From Cyanoderma ruficeps (lineage: Eukaryota > Chordata > Aves > Passeriformes > Timaliidae): a DNA stretch of 64,000 nt. This document shows, piece by piece, positions 45,960-56,489 of the stretch (its first letter is position 1; each line of letters starts with the position of its first letter). The position numbers were made by a program, and so were the translations under genes. The notes under the pieces are model-generated. The model was given only the letters and a program-made list of their open reading frames with translations. It did not search any database and had not been told where the DNA came from. The stretch is taken from contig VZDJ01000056.1 of the NCBI GenBank assembly GCA_008694505.1, positions 4,033,205 through 4,097,204 of the forward strand, read 5' to 3'.

Positions 45960-47745
45960 GCACAGGGTACCTCAATGCCTTCTTAGTTCAAGACACAGAA
46001 AAGCCTCCTATCAGCAACACAACTCACAAGGACAACGGACACTATGGAACAGTTACTGCTGCTGTTTTCTTGGGCATTTTAGAAACCATAAACAAGTCTC
46101 AGCACAGATGGATTGCTCACTCCTCCCTGCCTCCACTTTGCTGCTGATACTTCATTATTAGACCTAGATTAAAGATGATTCTAACCCTATGTTCACTTAC
46201 TTGGTTCAGAATGGCGTCTGTCCAACAGTTCAAGTGCCTGATACGAAACCCAAAGTGTGCAAGATTTAGAAGCCTCCTTCCTTCTGGGTGTTACTGTTGG
46301 GATAAATTGTCCCGTCAGATTCTGTAGTGGGAGGTTGCCTGTTCTGCAGAGGCAGCCTGTGGAATAACAAGCCTTTTATGGGCTGATTACCTTCATCTGA
46401 TGCTTTCCTTACACAATGTCAAATTTGCTTTTAATTGTAGCATCTGGGTTTGAAGTTAAAGTATCAATGGAGCCGATGAATAAGATGGCACTGAAGTTTT
46501 GGTCCACCTGCTGAAAGCAGCAGGTAATAAATGTAGAGAGCTCTTTAAACCAAGTAAACCGAGCTGGGGACATGGGAGAGTCTGCTAAGCAACCAGATGC
46601 AGAAAACATATTTTAAGTGTTTTCTGAGCAGCAAAGAAATTTGGTTTACTCTATGCTGTCCAACAAAGTGCAGTGGTTCAGATCAAATGGCCTGAAAGTG
46701 TCATAATTGTCATCTCCCCAAATTTGCTCCTTGTTCCTGACACTGAGTACATTTTATGGTGGTGAGATCACAATATATGACCTTCTCTTGCTTATGGAGT
46801 TCCTTTATACTGCTACATTTCCCAGGGTGCAGTTGTTGACTGGGTCAGTTTTAAAGCTTTTTAAGGAGGTGAATGTTTCGTAATTTAAATGAAGACTACT
46901 TCTGTACTTGTTTACAGGAGCTTTCCCCTAGTCCTAACATTTCACAGTATTTTAACTTCATTAGACACTTGAATGCTTCCAAATACCACGTTGATTTGCT
47001 AAACTTTTCAAAAGTTGGCAACATTTGACTTTGTAAAGCAAATGTCTTTGCTGACTACGCAGTTGGTGTGTTTGAGGAGTCTTTTTGGTTTAGGTGATAA
47101 CTAAGCTAATGATGTTTATCTAAAATACCTGTTAAATTTGCAGCATTTATTAGGTAGATTCTGTTTCTATAGCTTTAAGGACCTTAATTGGCATATGGCT
47201 GAGATTTTATCAGGGTATTATCTAAATAAGAATCAGACCATAAGAAGGACATTTTTATGGTGTACAAACAGAATATATATATTAAGACATTGAATTTGGA
47301 GGTAATAAATCTAGTGACCCTTTGAATTTGCATTCTTCCACAGCTCATGCAAAACATACTGGTGTTTTATGGGGTTATAAAATTTTAATTGTGAATACTA
47401 GTGTAACAGAACTTGCTCTTTTTATTCATGGCCATGTAAGCAAGAATGGAAGGATGCTAATCTTCAATTCCTGCTTTTAGTTATCACAGTGGACATTTCT
47501 CTAAGGCATGAGATGCTTAGCAGCAACTCTTAAGTTGATTTCTGGACAGTTTTTTCCCCATAGTGGATGAGCTCCTCCCATTTTCTGCAATATGAGTAAG
47601 ATGGAAAGTTGATGAATTTGAATGGCTGTTGTCCAGTTACTGTAATTGCAGTCATATTTTTATATAATGCAAATTATTTGTAATGGACACCACTGAACTT
47701 GGTGTTACCATATTATTAAAGTCCTGGTCGTGATGTCTAGTGCCT
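45960..47745 (+). other. PRKAR2A: PRKAR2A 3' UTR (end inferred)
   Basis: Non-coding sequence after the stop, without splice-like junctions. Candidate poly(A) signals are AATAAA at 46526 and 47304 and ATTAAA at 47715. The last is followed within 30 nt by a GT-rich element (tgatgtctagtgcctgttc), the best cleavage context, so I place the end near 47740. Use of earlier or later sites cannot be excluded. Confidence 0.6.
47715..47720 (+). terminator. PRKAR2A: Probable poly(A) signal ATTAAA of PRKAR2A
   Basis: ATTAAA followed by a T/GT-rich downstream element. This combination is a common vertebrate cleavage/polyadenylation signal. Confidence 0.5.
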
Positions 47746-50700
47746 GTTCTAAATGCATGTATTTTAGAACAGTGAATTTCACTTGCTTTCCTGGGCTGTT
47801 TCTTTGTCATAAATTACAGCCAAAGAAGCAGCAGGTACTTTTCACTCATGCTTCCAAGGTTTAACACCAAAGACAAAAATAATTGTTTTCATCACAGAAT
47901 TTATAAAACCAAACAAAACCCAAACCAACAAAAAAAGGGAAGAAAAAAAAAGAAAAAAACCCCCACTCATCAGCTCCTTGCAGTGATAGCAGATATAACT
48001 TCAAGATACTTTGGGCTCCATGACAAAGAGTTTCTGAAGCCAGCTCGTGACTGTCCTGTGTATCAAACATGAACTGGTATCTGAACCAGCCTGAGTTTCT
48101 GGGCTGCCTAAACTGTCATGTGAGCTAAAGAGAAACTTGCTGTGACTAATCACCAGCTGGCCTTCATTGCTCCCAGGCAGAATATCCTCTCCTTTATCTA
48201 GAGGAGCCTGGCAGGTTGGGCTGCCTTACAGATGGATTCTGGTTCTTAATGCCTTTGGTTCTGTGCAGGACAGGACTGTAATCTCAGGCACAGGCAAACA
48301 CAGGCAGTTGTTCCAAAGCTTAATGGAAACCCAGGCAAGGCTGATGTCAGATTCTTGAGATATTTCTGCCTGCAAGGCAGGATTTGATGGCTTCTAAAAG
48401 TCAAAGGAAAAGATGAGAATATAAAATCAAAAGATTGGGATCCCATGTGAACAAGAAAAAGCTTTTGAACTTTTACTTTTCTCTGGGCTCCCTGGAGCAG
48501 TGGCATACTTGGCAATGCCATCCTGCATCCAGGGTCGGTGCACCATCATTCTGTGGTGTAGAGAGGCAGCTGACTTTGAGCTGGAAGAGAATGAGCTGCT
48601 AAGAAGGCTCATCCATTTGAGAAGTATAATGTGCAATGTGCCTGATTAGTTTGGTCTAGTTTAACCAATCTGTTTGTACAGTTTTGGAGCATGAAGGTAG
48701 TGAAAGAAGCTTTAGTAAGATACTCAATATTGTCAGGAATCTGGTTAAAGCACCAGCAGTGAGCAAAATTGGGCCATGTGTGAGTGCTGATACCGAGTCA
48801 AGGCAGTGACTACAGCACCTGTTTGTGACCATCTGCCCCATCCCTATATCTCAGCTTGTTCCTTTGCAGTCTGTTCATTGCAGTTCTTGCAGAGAGTAAG
48901 CCCAGGAGTTTTGTTATTGCTCAGTGTTCAGTAGATCTGCTACTGAGTCTCTGAAATGGGCACTAAAGAGAGATTTAGTTTTTAATAAAACAGCAGCAAA
49001 GTGGGCACAGGATCCTGTTTTCAAGGCTTAGAGGAAGACAGATCTCCTGTTTGTGATTCCCTGCTTGTGATTGTAGTGAAGTCAGTGAGAGGAGCTTTCA
49101 GTGGTTATATATACTGGCACTTGGTATTTCTGTCTAATGTCACAGCACAGGTTTGAAAATGTAAAAGAACAAAGAGCGGAAGTGCTCTCCTTTTAGAAAC
49201 ACAAGTGCAAAACTTAAAACTTTAAAAACAAAGTGCAATTTTGCACAGAGGGCAAAAAACCCCTGAAACCCCTTTGAATGTCACTTCCATTCTTTCTTTT
49301 CTGTTAGCTGAAAGCAGACTCTTGTTCTTGACTTGTATTTGTAAACTAGTCATGCCAAAATACAAACACGTTGGGTTTTTTCACTTCAGATAATTTTTGT
49401 TGTTACAGTCACTGCTGATCATTTTAACTTTTTTCAAACCATAAATTTTATTTCAAGAGGCCTTCCCTGTGGATTTCCTCCTGGCGCTCTCAGCACTACA
49501 CTGCTATTTCCAGAGGCAAGAGAAAGTCACCTCACAGGAGACACTCAACACAGCTTAGCTGGCTGGAGCTAATAATGCGCTACTAATTTTCCTCTGTGGG
49601 GCAGGAGGGGAATTAAATTCTGCATAAAGTTGCTACCTCAAGGCTCCAAGTGCTTTTAAAGGTCTTTCACTTGGGAGAATTTAATAAGACAGTTCTTAAA
49701 ATTGGTCTGTTTTGAGTTAAATGTTTTTGGTTTTGGTTTTTTTTTTTGATTCATTGAGGGACCCTTATTTTAATTCATTTTACTACTTGATTCTCAAAGG
49801 ATGAACAGCTGCAAAGTTTGGTTCTTGCACTGTAGTGTTGAACATGAAAGAAAAATATCTGCCATATAAACATATGGTTTTAACAAGTTAAACCACTCTG
49901 GGGTTCAGCTTCACTTTTGGTTAATAAAAAACTGACCTGTTGTGTCCAGCCTTCCTGTACGGTCCTGTGTGTGCTCGTTATTGACTCGCTGCAGCTGCCA
50001 CAAGCCCCAGCCCTACAGCAGCTCCTGGGATACACTTGGAATGCCTGAGTGAGTTCCTCTTGCCAGAGCCTCACGGAGAGTAGCACTTGCCCTACTGCAA
50101 TAACAAAATGAGATTTTATACAGCACCTGACCTCCAAGTTTTGCTGCTTGGTGATGAAACCTTACTAATATCTTAAAAGTAATACCAGCTTCTGTAGGTA
50201 TTGTTGGTCCCAATAAAACTGGCTGCTTTGATAAGCCAGCCAACTCATCATGGAACTGATTTATTGAGCACTGCAGTAACTGGTTCTCAGTTCCCAGGAG
50301 AAACACAGTATTCCTGAAGATATCTTGTTAGCCTACACTTACAGCTACTGAACTTTATGTGGCAAACTGTCTTTTCTTTAACCTACCTAACAATCTGAAA
50401 ATTACTTTGGTACATGTGAAATTATATTTGCTTTTGTCAAAGTTTTATTTCTGAATGTCCGACAGTTTATGTACCAAAGGCAGCCCAGGGGCGGAGTTCA
50501 GGTGGATTGTGGTGCTAAGCATGAGAAAGCTGCTGGAATAATACAGGACCTTTGCACAGACTGAGCCGTGTGAAGGTGCAGGCAAAAGGTGTCCTGTGAG
50601 TTGGGCCTTGACTCTGGCATATGTACATGCGGCTACTGCAGTGTTACCCTGCTGGGGTCGATGCTAATTCCTGCATAAACCTGGTAAAAGAAGATTGTGA

Positions 50701-50840
50701 AGTTCTTTTGAGAATAATGTTTAATTATTTCAGCAGAGCAAACATATTTCCATCCTTTCTGCTGTTTCTGTGGTAAGGACGCATTTCATGCCAATCTTTA
50801 GAGCAGGTCCAAGATACTAAAATGTTGTTTTATCTCAATT
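47746..50840. other. Intergenic region between PRKAR2A and RPP14
   Basis: About 3 kb of mixed-composition sequence. It holds an A-rich low-complexity patch near 47905-47965. Open frames are short and not recognised. I saw no tRNA, snRNA or clear mobile element. Confidence 0.6.
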
Positions 50841-50897
50841 AGTCGTGAGTGCAAAGACAGGCTGCCATCCTCGTTCTATGCACTTCTCAAATTTGTT

Positions 50898-51191
50898 TCA
50901 GCTCTGTGTCCTTGCAAAACCGAGGCTAGGGCAGCAGAGCTTCCTCAGTGTTTGTAACCTGGTGCCAGGCTCCACCTTTACCAGGAACTGCATCGAGACC
51001 AACACATTTGTTGGAGGAGAAGCGAAGGAGGATCTCTGCGTGCCCATGTCCAGCAGCATGTTTGTGGTGCAGCCTTCCGTGTTTACCTTTGTGAAGCTAA
51101 ACGCTTGCGTGCAGCACTTGGAAACACTATCTGTGCCCGCTGCTTCCCAGATATTCGTCTCAAACACTGCTCTGCTCTCCTCCGTCTGCAT
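50898..51191 (-). other. Unrecognised divergent open frame upstream of RPP14
   Basis: A 97-codon frame (first residues MQTEESRAVFETNIWEAAG) runs away from the RPP14 promoter. Its start is 76 bp from the X-box-like palindrome. An AAG|gtaaac sequence within it could serve as a donor. The opposite strand of the same DNA is also open for 146 codons (50845-51285), so at least one of the two frames is accidental. I recognise neither product. It could be a first exon of a divergent transcript, or nothing. Confidence 0.25.
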
Positions 51192-51266
51192 GGCCGCGTT
51201 CTGGCCCGGGGCTCGGTGGGAACGGGGACGGCTCAGGGCGGTCGGGCCGGGGCGGTGCCGGTCGCG

Positions 51267-51280
51267 GTTGCCATGGCGAC
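51267..51280. promoter_or_regulatory. RFX X-box-like palindrome
   Basis: GTTGCCATGGCGAC matches the canonical RFX X-box GTTGCCATGGCAAC at 13 of 14 positions. It lies 66 bp upstream of the RPP14 ATG, inside the CpG island. RFX factors bind such sites in many promoters, notably those of cilium genes. Binding here is inferred from the motif only. Confidence 0.55.
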
Positions 51281-51346
51281 ACTGACCCCGCGCGGTCGCC
51301 GTAGAAGGGGCGGGCGGGCGGCGCGCGTGGCTCGGCGGGGCGGGGA

Positions 51347-51417
51347 ATGGCGGCGGCCGCGTTCGAGCGGCGCGTGCTGCGGCGCGCGGCCGAGCATCAC
51401 TATCTGCGCGTGCGCCT
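51347..51417 (+). CDS. RPP14: RPP14 exon 1 coding part
   Basis: Encodes [20 protein letters not shown] then RVR, with two bases of the next Leu codon before gtgagc. GC-rich. An 88-bp intron follows. Confidence 0.9.
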
Positions 51418-53772
51418 GTGAGCTACACCCCCGTGTCCCCCCCGGAGCCGCGACCCCCGAGCCTCCCACGGACCCCTCCTGACCCCTGTGCTCTCCTTCC
51501 CGCAGGGAGCTCCCCGACGGCGGGGCCCGGCCCAACGCCGCCCAGTTCAAGCAGCTTGTGGTGACAGCGCTGAGGGAGCTGCACGGAGAGGTGGGAGCGG
51601 TATCGGGACCGGGATTCGGGTCTGTGCTCGGCTGGCGGCTCCGGGCTGGGCCAGGAGAACCTTGTGGGAGCGGGCTGTTTTCCCCTGGAACAGCCGCTCT
51701 GGCTGCAGAGTCCGGAGGGGCGAGAGGGCCTGAAGGAGCAGGCGAGGCAGCGTAAATGTACTGACCCTCCGGTACCCGGTTACCCGCTCGCCAGCCCCCG
51801 GTCTGACCTGCTCCTAGTAAAGCGGTGGGTCAGTTCAGTGCCCGTAGGCAAGTGGCTTCAGCCATCCCTCGCAGTGCTCAGGGACAGGTTGGACCGGGCT
51901 TGGAGCAGTCTGGTCTAGTGGGAGGTATCTCTGAGCATGGCAGCGGGACTGGAACTCGGTGAACTCTGTAAGGTCCCTTCCAGCTCAAACCGTTCTTTGA
52001 TACTTGTTTTTAGAACTTGTGGTATTGATCCTTTTGCTGTACAGAGGCTTTAAAAAGAGAGCTGTGAGAAGGGAACAGCTTTGTGGATGGGAAAGTCCAC
52101 AGTACTGTTTTTGCTCTGTTTACTCTATTGCTGGCTGACTTTAAGCAGGTCACATCACGTCTTGGTCTGTGTTTCTCCACCTGTAATGTGGAAAATAAAA
52201 GTGACTTCTAAAGAACTCTGAGAAGAAGGGTGCTGTTTGAAATCCAGTGATGTTGTAGCTGAAACATTTGTGTGAGATTTGAGCATAACTATAACACCTT
52301 TAATGATGTAACATGCTGGGGGTGAAATCGGTTGCTTGTAAATCATGATAAGAGCATAGGGTTATACTAAATAACATTGTTTTACATAGGTTGGAGCAGC
52401 TTTGCCTGTTGATGTCTTAACATATGAGGAAAAAACTCTGTCTGCCATATTAAGAGTAATCAGCAGGTAAGGTGCAGTCAGTATGTGCTTCCATGCCATT
52501 AAAGTATTTTTTGTAAAAAAATAAAACTCTTAAACTAAGAATGGCTTTTGAAGAATTAAGCTTAACTTGCAGATATTTGCATACGGCATGCAGAAGATAA
52601 TTACTGAGTCTTGGTAAAACTTGGTGCATCAATACATTATTCCTGCTTTAAACCAGAATGGTTAAAATGTTCTTAAGACTGGAAGTAAGCATTACTGAGG
52701 CAGTGACTTTAAATCTTTTTCTGTAGTAAAGATGAGAACAGTTACTCTAAATGGTGATGACAACTGCAGGTGATGTAGGTGAAGAATGAGTTTAAATGCA
52801 CACAGAGAATAAGAACAGTGCTGGTAAAGTGAACTTGAGGTTGCAGTACATATATCTGTGTCAAAGACAAGAGACTGTGGCCACTGCAATTACGTGCTGT
52901 TAAACTGTTAAGAGTTTGTTACTCTTTGTTTTCTATTTGAGATGTCTGTGCTGCAGGAAAACAGAAACCCCCAAATTTGATTAATATATTTTGTTTTCTT
53001 TTTATTTAGTGGCCTTGTCAAGCTGTGGAGTGCTCTAACCTTGCTGGGCTTCTACCAGAACAGGAGGTGTGCCTTCCGGGTGCTGCAGGTAAAGCCCTGT
53101 GGGGCTGGGTGGCTTCCCCCAGATGTCAGCTCTGGCTCTAAGCTTGGCAGGCTGCCTAAGCCTACTGCCTTTTCTTAGAAAGATGGCCTAGATGCAAAAA
53201 TGCCTTGGTTTGGGAATGAAGTGCTTTTCAGTGCGGGTGTGTGGGGCCGTGTTTGAGCAGTTCTCATCTTAAAATGAGTTTTGTATACAATGTGACAGTA
53301 GTGCCTGTCTCATTACTTTATGATTTCAGTCCAGTGATAAGTCCTGATGTCATTAATACATCTGCAAGAAAATAATTTCTGGCAAGTGTTGCTCATAACC
53401 CACATCTTGGTCCAGGTTTTATTTTCCCTACCCCACTTCCTGCCTTTCTAATGGTTACTGTCAACTGACCTTGTTTAATGCATAGATGAACATGCACTTC
53501 CAGAACTTATTTTTTTTTCCAGAGGATACTGCTTAATATAATGGGTTCTGAGAATTCCTTGTTTCTGAAACCATGGCTAGACAAAAGTCTGCTCAGGCAT
53601 AGCTCTAAGTTTCTAATCTATCATGTAAAAGGAAAAATTAAGAGCATTTGGTAGTGGATTTTTTTTAAGGCTTTATTTGTTCAGCTCTTGTTTGTTTTTT
53701 CTTTCCCCAAATCAGACATCTCCGTTTCTACTTGCGTTATCTGGCAACAGTAGAGAATTAGTCTTGGACTGA
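51347..53772 (+). CDS. RPP14: RPP14, ribonuclease P/MRP protein subunit Rpp14
   Basis: Rpp14 is a small nuclear protein associated with RNase P, the ribozyme complex that removes tRNA 5' leaders. The join 51347..51417, 51506..51590, 52390..52466, 53010..53088 and 53716..53772 gives 122 residues and TGA (human: about 124). The N-terminus is Ala/Arg-rich ([20 protein letters not shown]). Recognisable blocks are [28 protein letters not shown] and the C-terminal [17 protein letters not shown], nearly identical to the mammalian end. All introns are GT-AG. The start has a good Kozak context (G at -3, G at +4). The last exon runs straight into the HTD2 frame, so one mRNA probably carries both genes. 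Confidence 0.96.
51506..51590 (+). CDS. RPP14: RPP14 exon 2
   Basis: Completes Leu and reads [20 protein letters not shown] then ALRELHGE before gtggga. The acceptor is cttcccgcag. The NAAQFKQL block is shared with the mammalian protein. Confidence 0.94.
51591..52389 (+). other. RPP14: RPP14 intron 2
   Basis: An 799-bp phase-0 intron. Its first part is GC-rich (the tail of the CpG island). A CR1 3' end lies at about 51870-52002. It ends tttacatag. Confidence 0.9.
51870..52002 (+). mobile_element. CR1 LINE fragment (3' end) in RPP14 intron 2
   Basis: The run cagtgctcagggacaggttg, then ggcttggagcagtctggtct, agtgggaggt, catggcag and aaggtcccttccagctcaaa matches the 3' terminal consensus of avian CR1 in sense orientation. 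It is truncated at the 5' end, as is usual for CR1. Confidence 0.85.
52390..52466 (+). CDS. RPP14: RPP14 exon 3
   Basis: A 77-nt exon encoding [20 protein letters not shown] and LRVIS plus two bases of the following Ser. The mammalian counterpart is [20 protein letters not shown]. Ends in phase 2 at AG|gtaagg. Confidence 0.96.
52467..53009 (+). other. RPP14: RPP14 intron 3
   Basis: A 543-bp phase-2 intron ending ctttttatttag. No other feature was seen. Confidence 0.9.
53010..53088 (+). CDS. RPP14: RPP14 exon 4
   Basis: A 79-nt exon that completes Ser and reads [20 protein letters not shown] then AFRVLQ, ending CAG|gtaaag. It matches the family block LVKLWSSLTLLG. Confidence 0.96.
53089..53715 (+). 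other. RPP14: RPP14 intron 4
   Basis: A 627-bp phase-0 intron ending ctttccccaaatcag. No other feature was seen. Confidence 0.9.
53716..53772 (+). CDS. RPP14: RPP14 exon 5 coding part
   Basis: Encodes [18 protein letters not shown] and TGA at 53770-53772. The stop is followed at once by an ATG (TGAATG). The same exon continues without interruption into HTD2. Confidence 0.96.
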   Translation, partial: TSPFLLALSGNSRELVLD

Positions 53773-53794
53773 ATGCAGGTGTTGGTTCGGCTGC

Positions 53795-54322
53795 ATGCAG
53801 GAGAAGGTCCTGGAAATGTTGCGACCCTTCAGGCGTGGGATTTCTGGAGGGATTTTCCAACAAAGAGCCTTGACAAAGCCAACATTCATCAACTCGCTGC
53901 TTGGACATCCCATATTCCAGAAGTTACACATAAAAGTTGGAGACAAAGCTGAACTTAGCAAGGCTTTTACACAGAATGATGTAGTTACTTTTTCTTATTT
54001 AACAGGTGACACAAATCCTTTGCATTTAAATGAAGAGTTTGCAAAGAAGTCTAGGTTTGGGAGAACTGTTGTCCATGGAGTTCTAATCAATGGACTTATT
54101 TCTGCAGTTCTGGGTACCAAAATGCCTGGTCAAGGATGTATATTTCTTTCCCAGGAGATTCGTTTTCCAGCTCCTTTGTATGTTGGTGAAGAAGTCACAG
54201 CTGCAGCGGAAGTGAAACGACTGAAGGGTTCTGTTGCACACATTTCTGTATCATGTCAGGTCAGAGAAAGAGGGAAAACTGTTATGGAAGGGATGGTGAA
54301 AGTCATGGTGCCAGAGAGTTAG
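53795..54322 (+). CDS. HTD2: HTD2, mitochondrial hydroxyacyl-thioester dehydratase type 2
   Basis: HTD2 dehydrates (3R)-3-hydroxyacyl-ACP to trans-2-enoyl-ACP in mitochondrial type II fatty acid synthesis, the pathway that supplies octanoate for lipoate. The intact single-exon frame is 175 codons. The N-terminus is basic ([20 protein letters not shown] from Met8), as in a mitochondrial presequence. The hotdog hydratase-2 motif is [20 protein letters not shown], with the catalytic Asp and His in [19 protein letters not shown] and [11 protein letters not shown] follow. It lies 22 nt after the RPP14 stop in the same exon, with an in-frame upstream TAG at 53759. Met8 (53816) has the better start context (G at -3) and would give 168 residues, the length I recall for the human enzyme, so the true start may be 53816. 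The bicistronic RPP14/HTD2 arrangement is known in vertebrates. Confidence 0.95.
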   Translation: MQEKVLEMLRPFRRGISGGIFQQRALTKPTFINSLLGHPIFQKLHIKVGDKAELSKAFTQNDVVTFSYLTGDTNPLHLNEEFAKKSRFGRTVVHGVLINGLISAVLGTKMPGQGCIFLSQEIRFPAPLYVGEEVTAAAEVKRLKGSVAHISVSCQVRERGKTVMEGMVKVMVPES

Positions 54323-55320
54323 AGCTGTTCATCATATACAGCTTCAGTATAAAGGCCAGAACCAATGTACACTTGGTTTTGACTCTCTTTTTTATGTGAC
54401 ATCACTTAAACCAGTAAATTTGCAACAGAAACCTTTCAAAATGTCTGGAAGTGCACAAACTTAACCTTACTAGAACTGCATTTAAATTAGAGCTTTTCCT
54501 TTTTTCACTGTGATGGGTTTCACTGCCAAGGTGAAACCAACAGAACTAGGCAATTGCTGTGACAGAGTGGCACATTTAGGAGTCTTTGTCCTGCCACAGT
54601 GGGAAGTTTTGACTGGTGGGGCTCACACTGAGGCTGTTCTTTCTGGTAGAATCGAAATCCACAACAGCAAAGTTCAGTTAAAACCTGTTCCTTCTGTACA
54701 AAGCAGCTGTATTGCCAACAAGCACCAGGGGAGGGGACAATGCTGTGTTTATAAGTGGAACACAAGTGGAGGTACTGACACAGAGGTACTGCAAGATGTG
54801 TTGTAATCTGCATGGCAGATCCAGCTGGTATTTCTTCTTCTTCCCATAGAGAGAAGGAGGCTTTAAAAAAATATATACTGTCACAAGTTGTACTTACTGT
54901 ACTTGTGCTCCTGAGGGCAAGACAAGCAAGGCAGATGATTTGAGTAGTAACTATATGGCTTCTCTGTCCTTGCTTGAGTGTGTGAACATGGATTTCCTTT
55001 TGTCCACTGAAAGTGCCTTGGTAGAGTAGACTTCTGGTAAATTCATTAGTAAATTACCTGGGTTAAATTATTTTTGTACTTGCATGAGATTATTATACAC
55101 TAAGAAACATTTTTTAGGAGTGATTGAGGTCATCAGGAGTAAGGCCTCCAATTGGTGGCTTGTGTAACTTTATGGCAAAGCATCTATTATCCCCCATCTT
55201 CTGCAGCAGAAATGCATTTGAAACTTTCCTTGACTGCAAGTAACTTCAGAAGTTGTCTGCTGTGAAAAGAGTTTCTCCTCAGCCTGTGATGAAAGCTAAT
55301 GGTAAAACAGCTGCACTGCC
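54323..55320 (+). other. HTD2: RPP14-HTD2 3' UTR and downstream sequence (end not determined)
   Basis: Non-coding sequence after the HTD2 stop. I found no AATAAA within the first kilobase; TATAAA near 54349 is a weak variant. The transcript end is therefore left open. No other gene was recognised. Confidence 0.4.
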
Positions 55321-55323
55321 TGA

Positions 55324-55929
55324 ATGTGCTGCACTCCAACCCCAGGTGTTAGTCACACTGGAGCAGAGGGAGGGGTAATGCTTCAGGTGTTTGACTCCAT
55401 GCCTTCTCTTTCCAAAGCTTGGAGTTTGGGCTGTTTGCGACCTGGAAGCAGTAATTGGAAAGAGGTTTCCTTCTCTCTTGTCTGTAGGAGCTGTTTCACT
55501 TCCCATTTCCTTTCCTTCTGCTTTGGGTCACTGCCTGTCACTGGCTTTTGCTGGACAAAGCACTTCATCAAAGCAGACTCTCTCCTTACCCTGCTCCTTG
55601 TTCAGGTGGGAGCAAGGTGGCTCCTGCTGCCTCTCCAGGTGGGAATTTGTCTTGTTAAGGCCTATGAACAAAATGAATCAGATCCATGCCTGACCTCCTG
55701 GGTCACTGCAGGAGTAGCAGTTTGGGGAGTTGGGGTTGCTGTTCCAGCCTTGCTGCTGAAGCACAGCAACACAGCCCGTTTTCCTCTCATCATGGAGCTG
55801 CAAGACAGAGAGATGGGGCTGGTTGTGACACCTGCTCCAGGTGTACAACAGACTCCCATTCTGCAGTCTTACAACATCCTAAGTGAGAGTAACTCCTGTG
55901 TATGGTGTAAAAAGAGGAACTGCAGATAG
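55324..55929 (+). other. Unrecognised 201-codon open frame between HTD2 and PXK
   Basis: This uninterrupted frame (first residues MCCTPTPGVSHTGAEGGVML) contains a hydrophobic, Val/Ala/Leu-rich middle part (SWVTAGVAVWGVGVAVPALL). I recognise no domain. Several other frames over the same DNA are also open, so stop codons are scarce here in general. That argues for caution. It could be an unstable lineage-specific frame, part of a long 3' UTR, or chance. Confidence 0.2.
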
Positions 55930-56489
55930 GTGTCCAACTTCAAGCACTAAGTAGTATTCAAATAGAGAGTTTGTTATGCTGCTGCAGTTAAAGTCATGTT
56001 GAGGAACTCTATTGTTAACTTTAAATCTGTGTTTTGAAAAACAACCAAACCAAAACCCCACAAAATATCAACTCCAAACCCTAAATTCTAGAAATTGAGT
56101 AAAATATATGGGATATTCTGATTATTTTACTAACACAAAACACCCCAAAAGTAAAGAGCAGCAAGTGTACCAGCTCTTATAATTTCCCCGGTCTCTCTGA
56201 GAGGACCAGCAATGTCTTGGGGCTGATCCCCCCGGGGCTGCAGCTGCTCTTGCCGCTATCGGTGCCACCGGGAGCAGCGGGCGTAGAAGACTTGGGCAGC
56301 GGGGCGACTCGCCTGCACTCATGGCCTCCCCTCCAGCCCCTTTCCCCGTTATTGCCCGCGCAGATCAGACTCCTCCTGTCCCCCATCGTGCCGTGTCTCA
56401 CATCCCGGCCGTGTCCCCCCGTCCCGGCCGTGTCCCCATCCCTCAGTCCCGCGCTCCCGGGGCGGGACCCGCGCGGAGCGGCGGCCGCG

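Larger units (their letters stand above)
51190..51760. promoter_or_regulatory. RPP14: CpG island / promoter of RPP14-HTD2
   Basis: CpG-dense sequence spans the RPP14 start and first two exons, with GC boxes (ggggcggg type) and no TATA box. It contains the X-box-like palindrome at 51267-51280. An NRF1-like GCGCGTGCGC lies inside coding exon 1 at about 51406-51415. This is typical of a housekeeping promoter. Confidence 0.75.
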
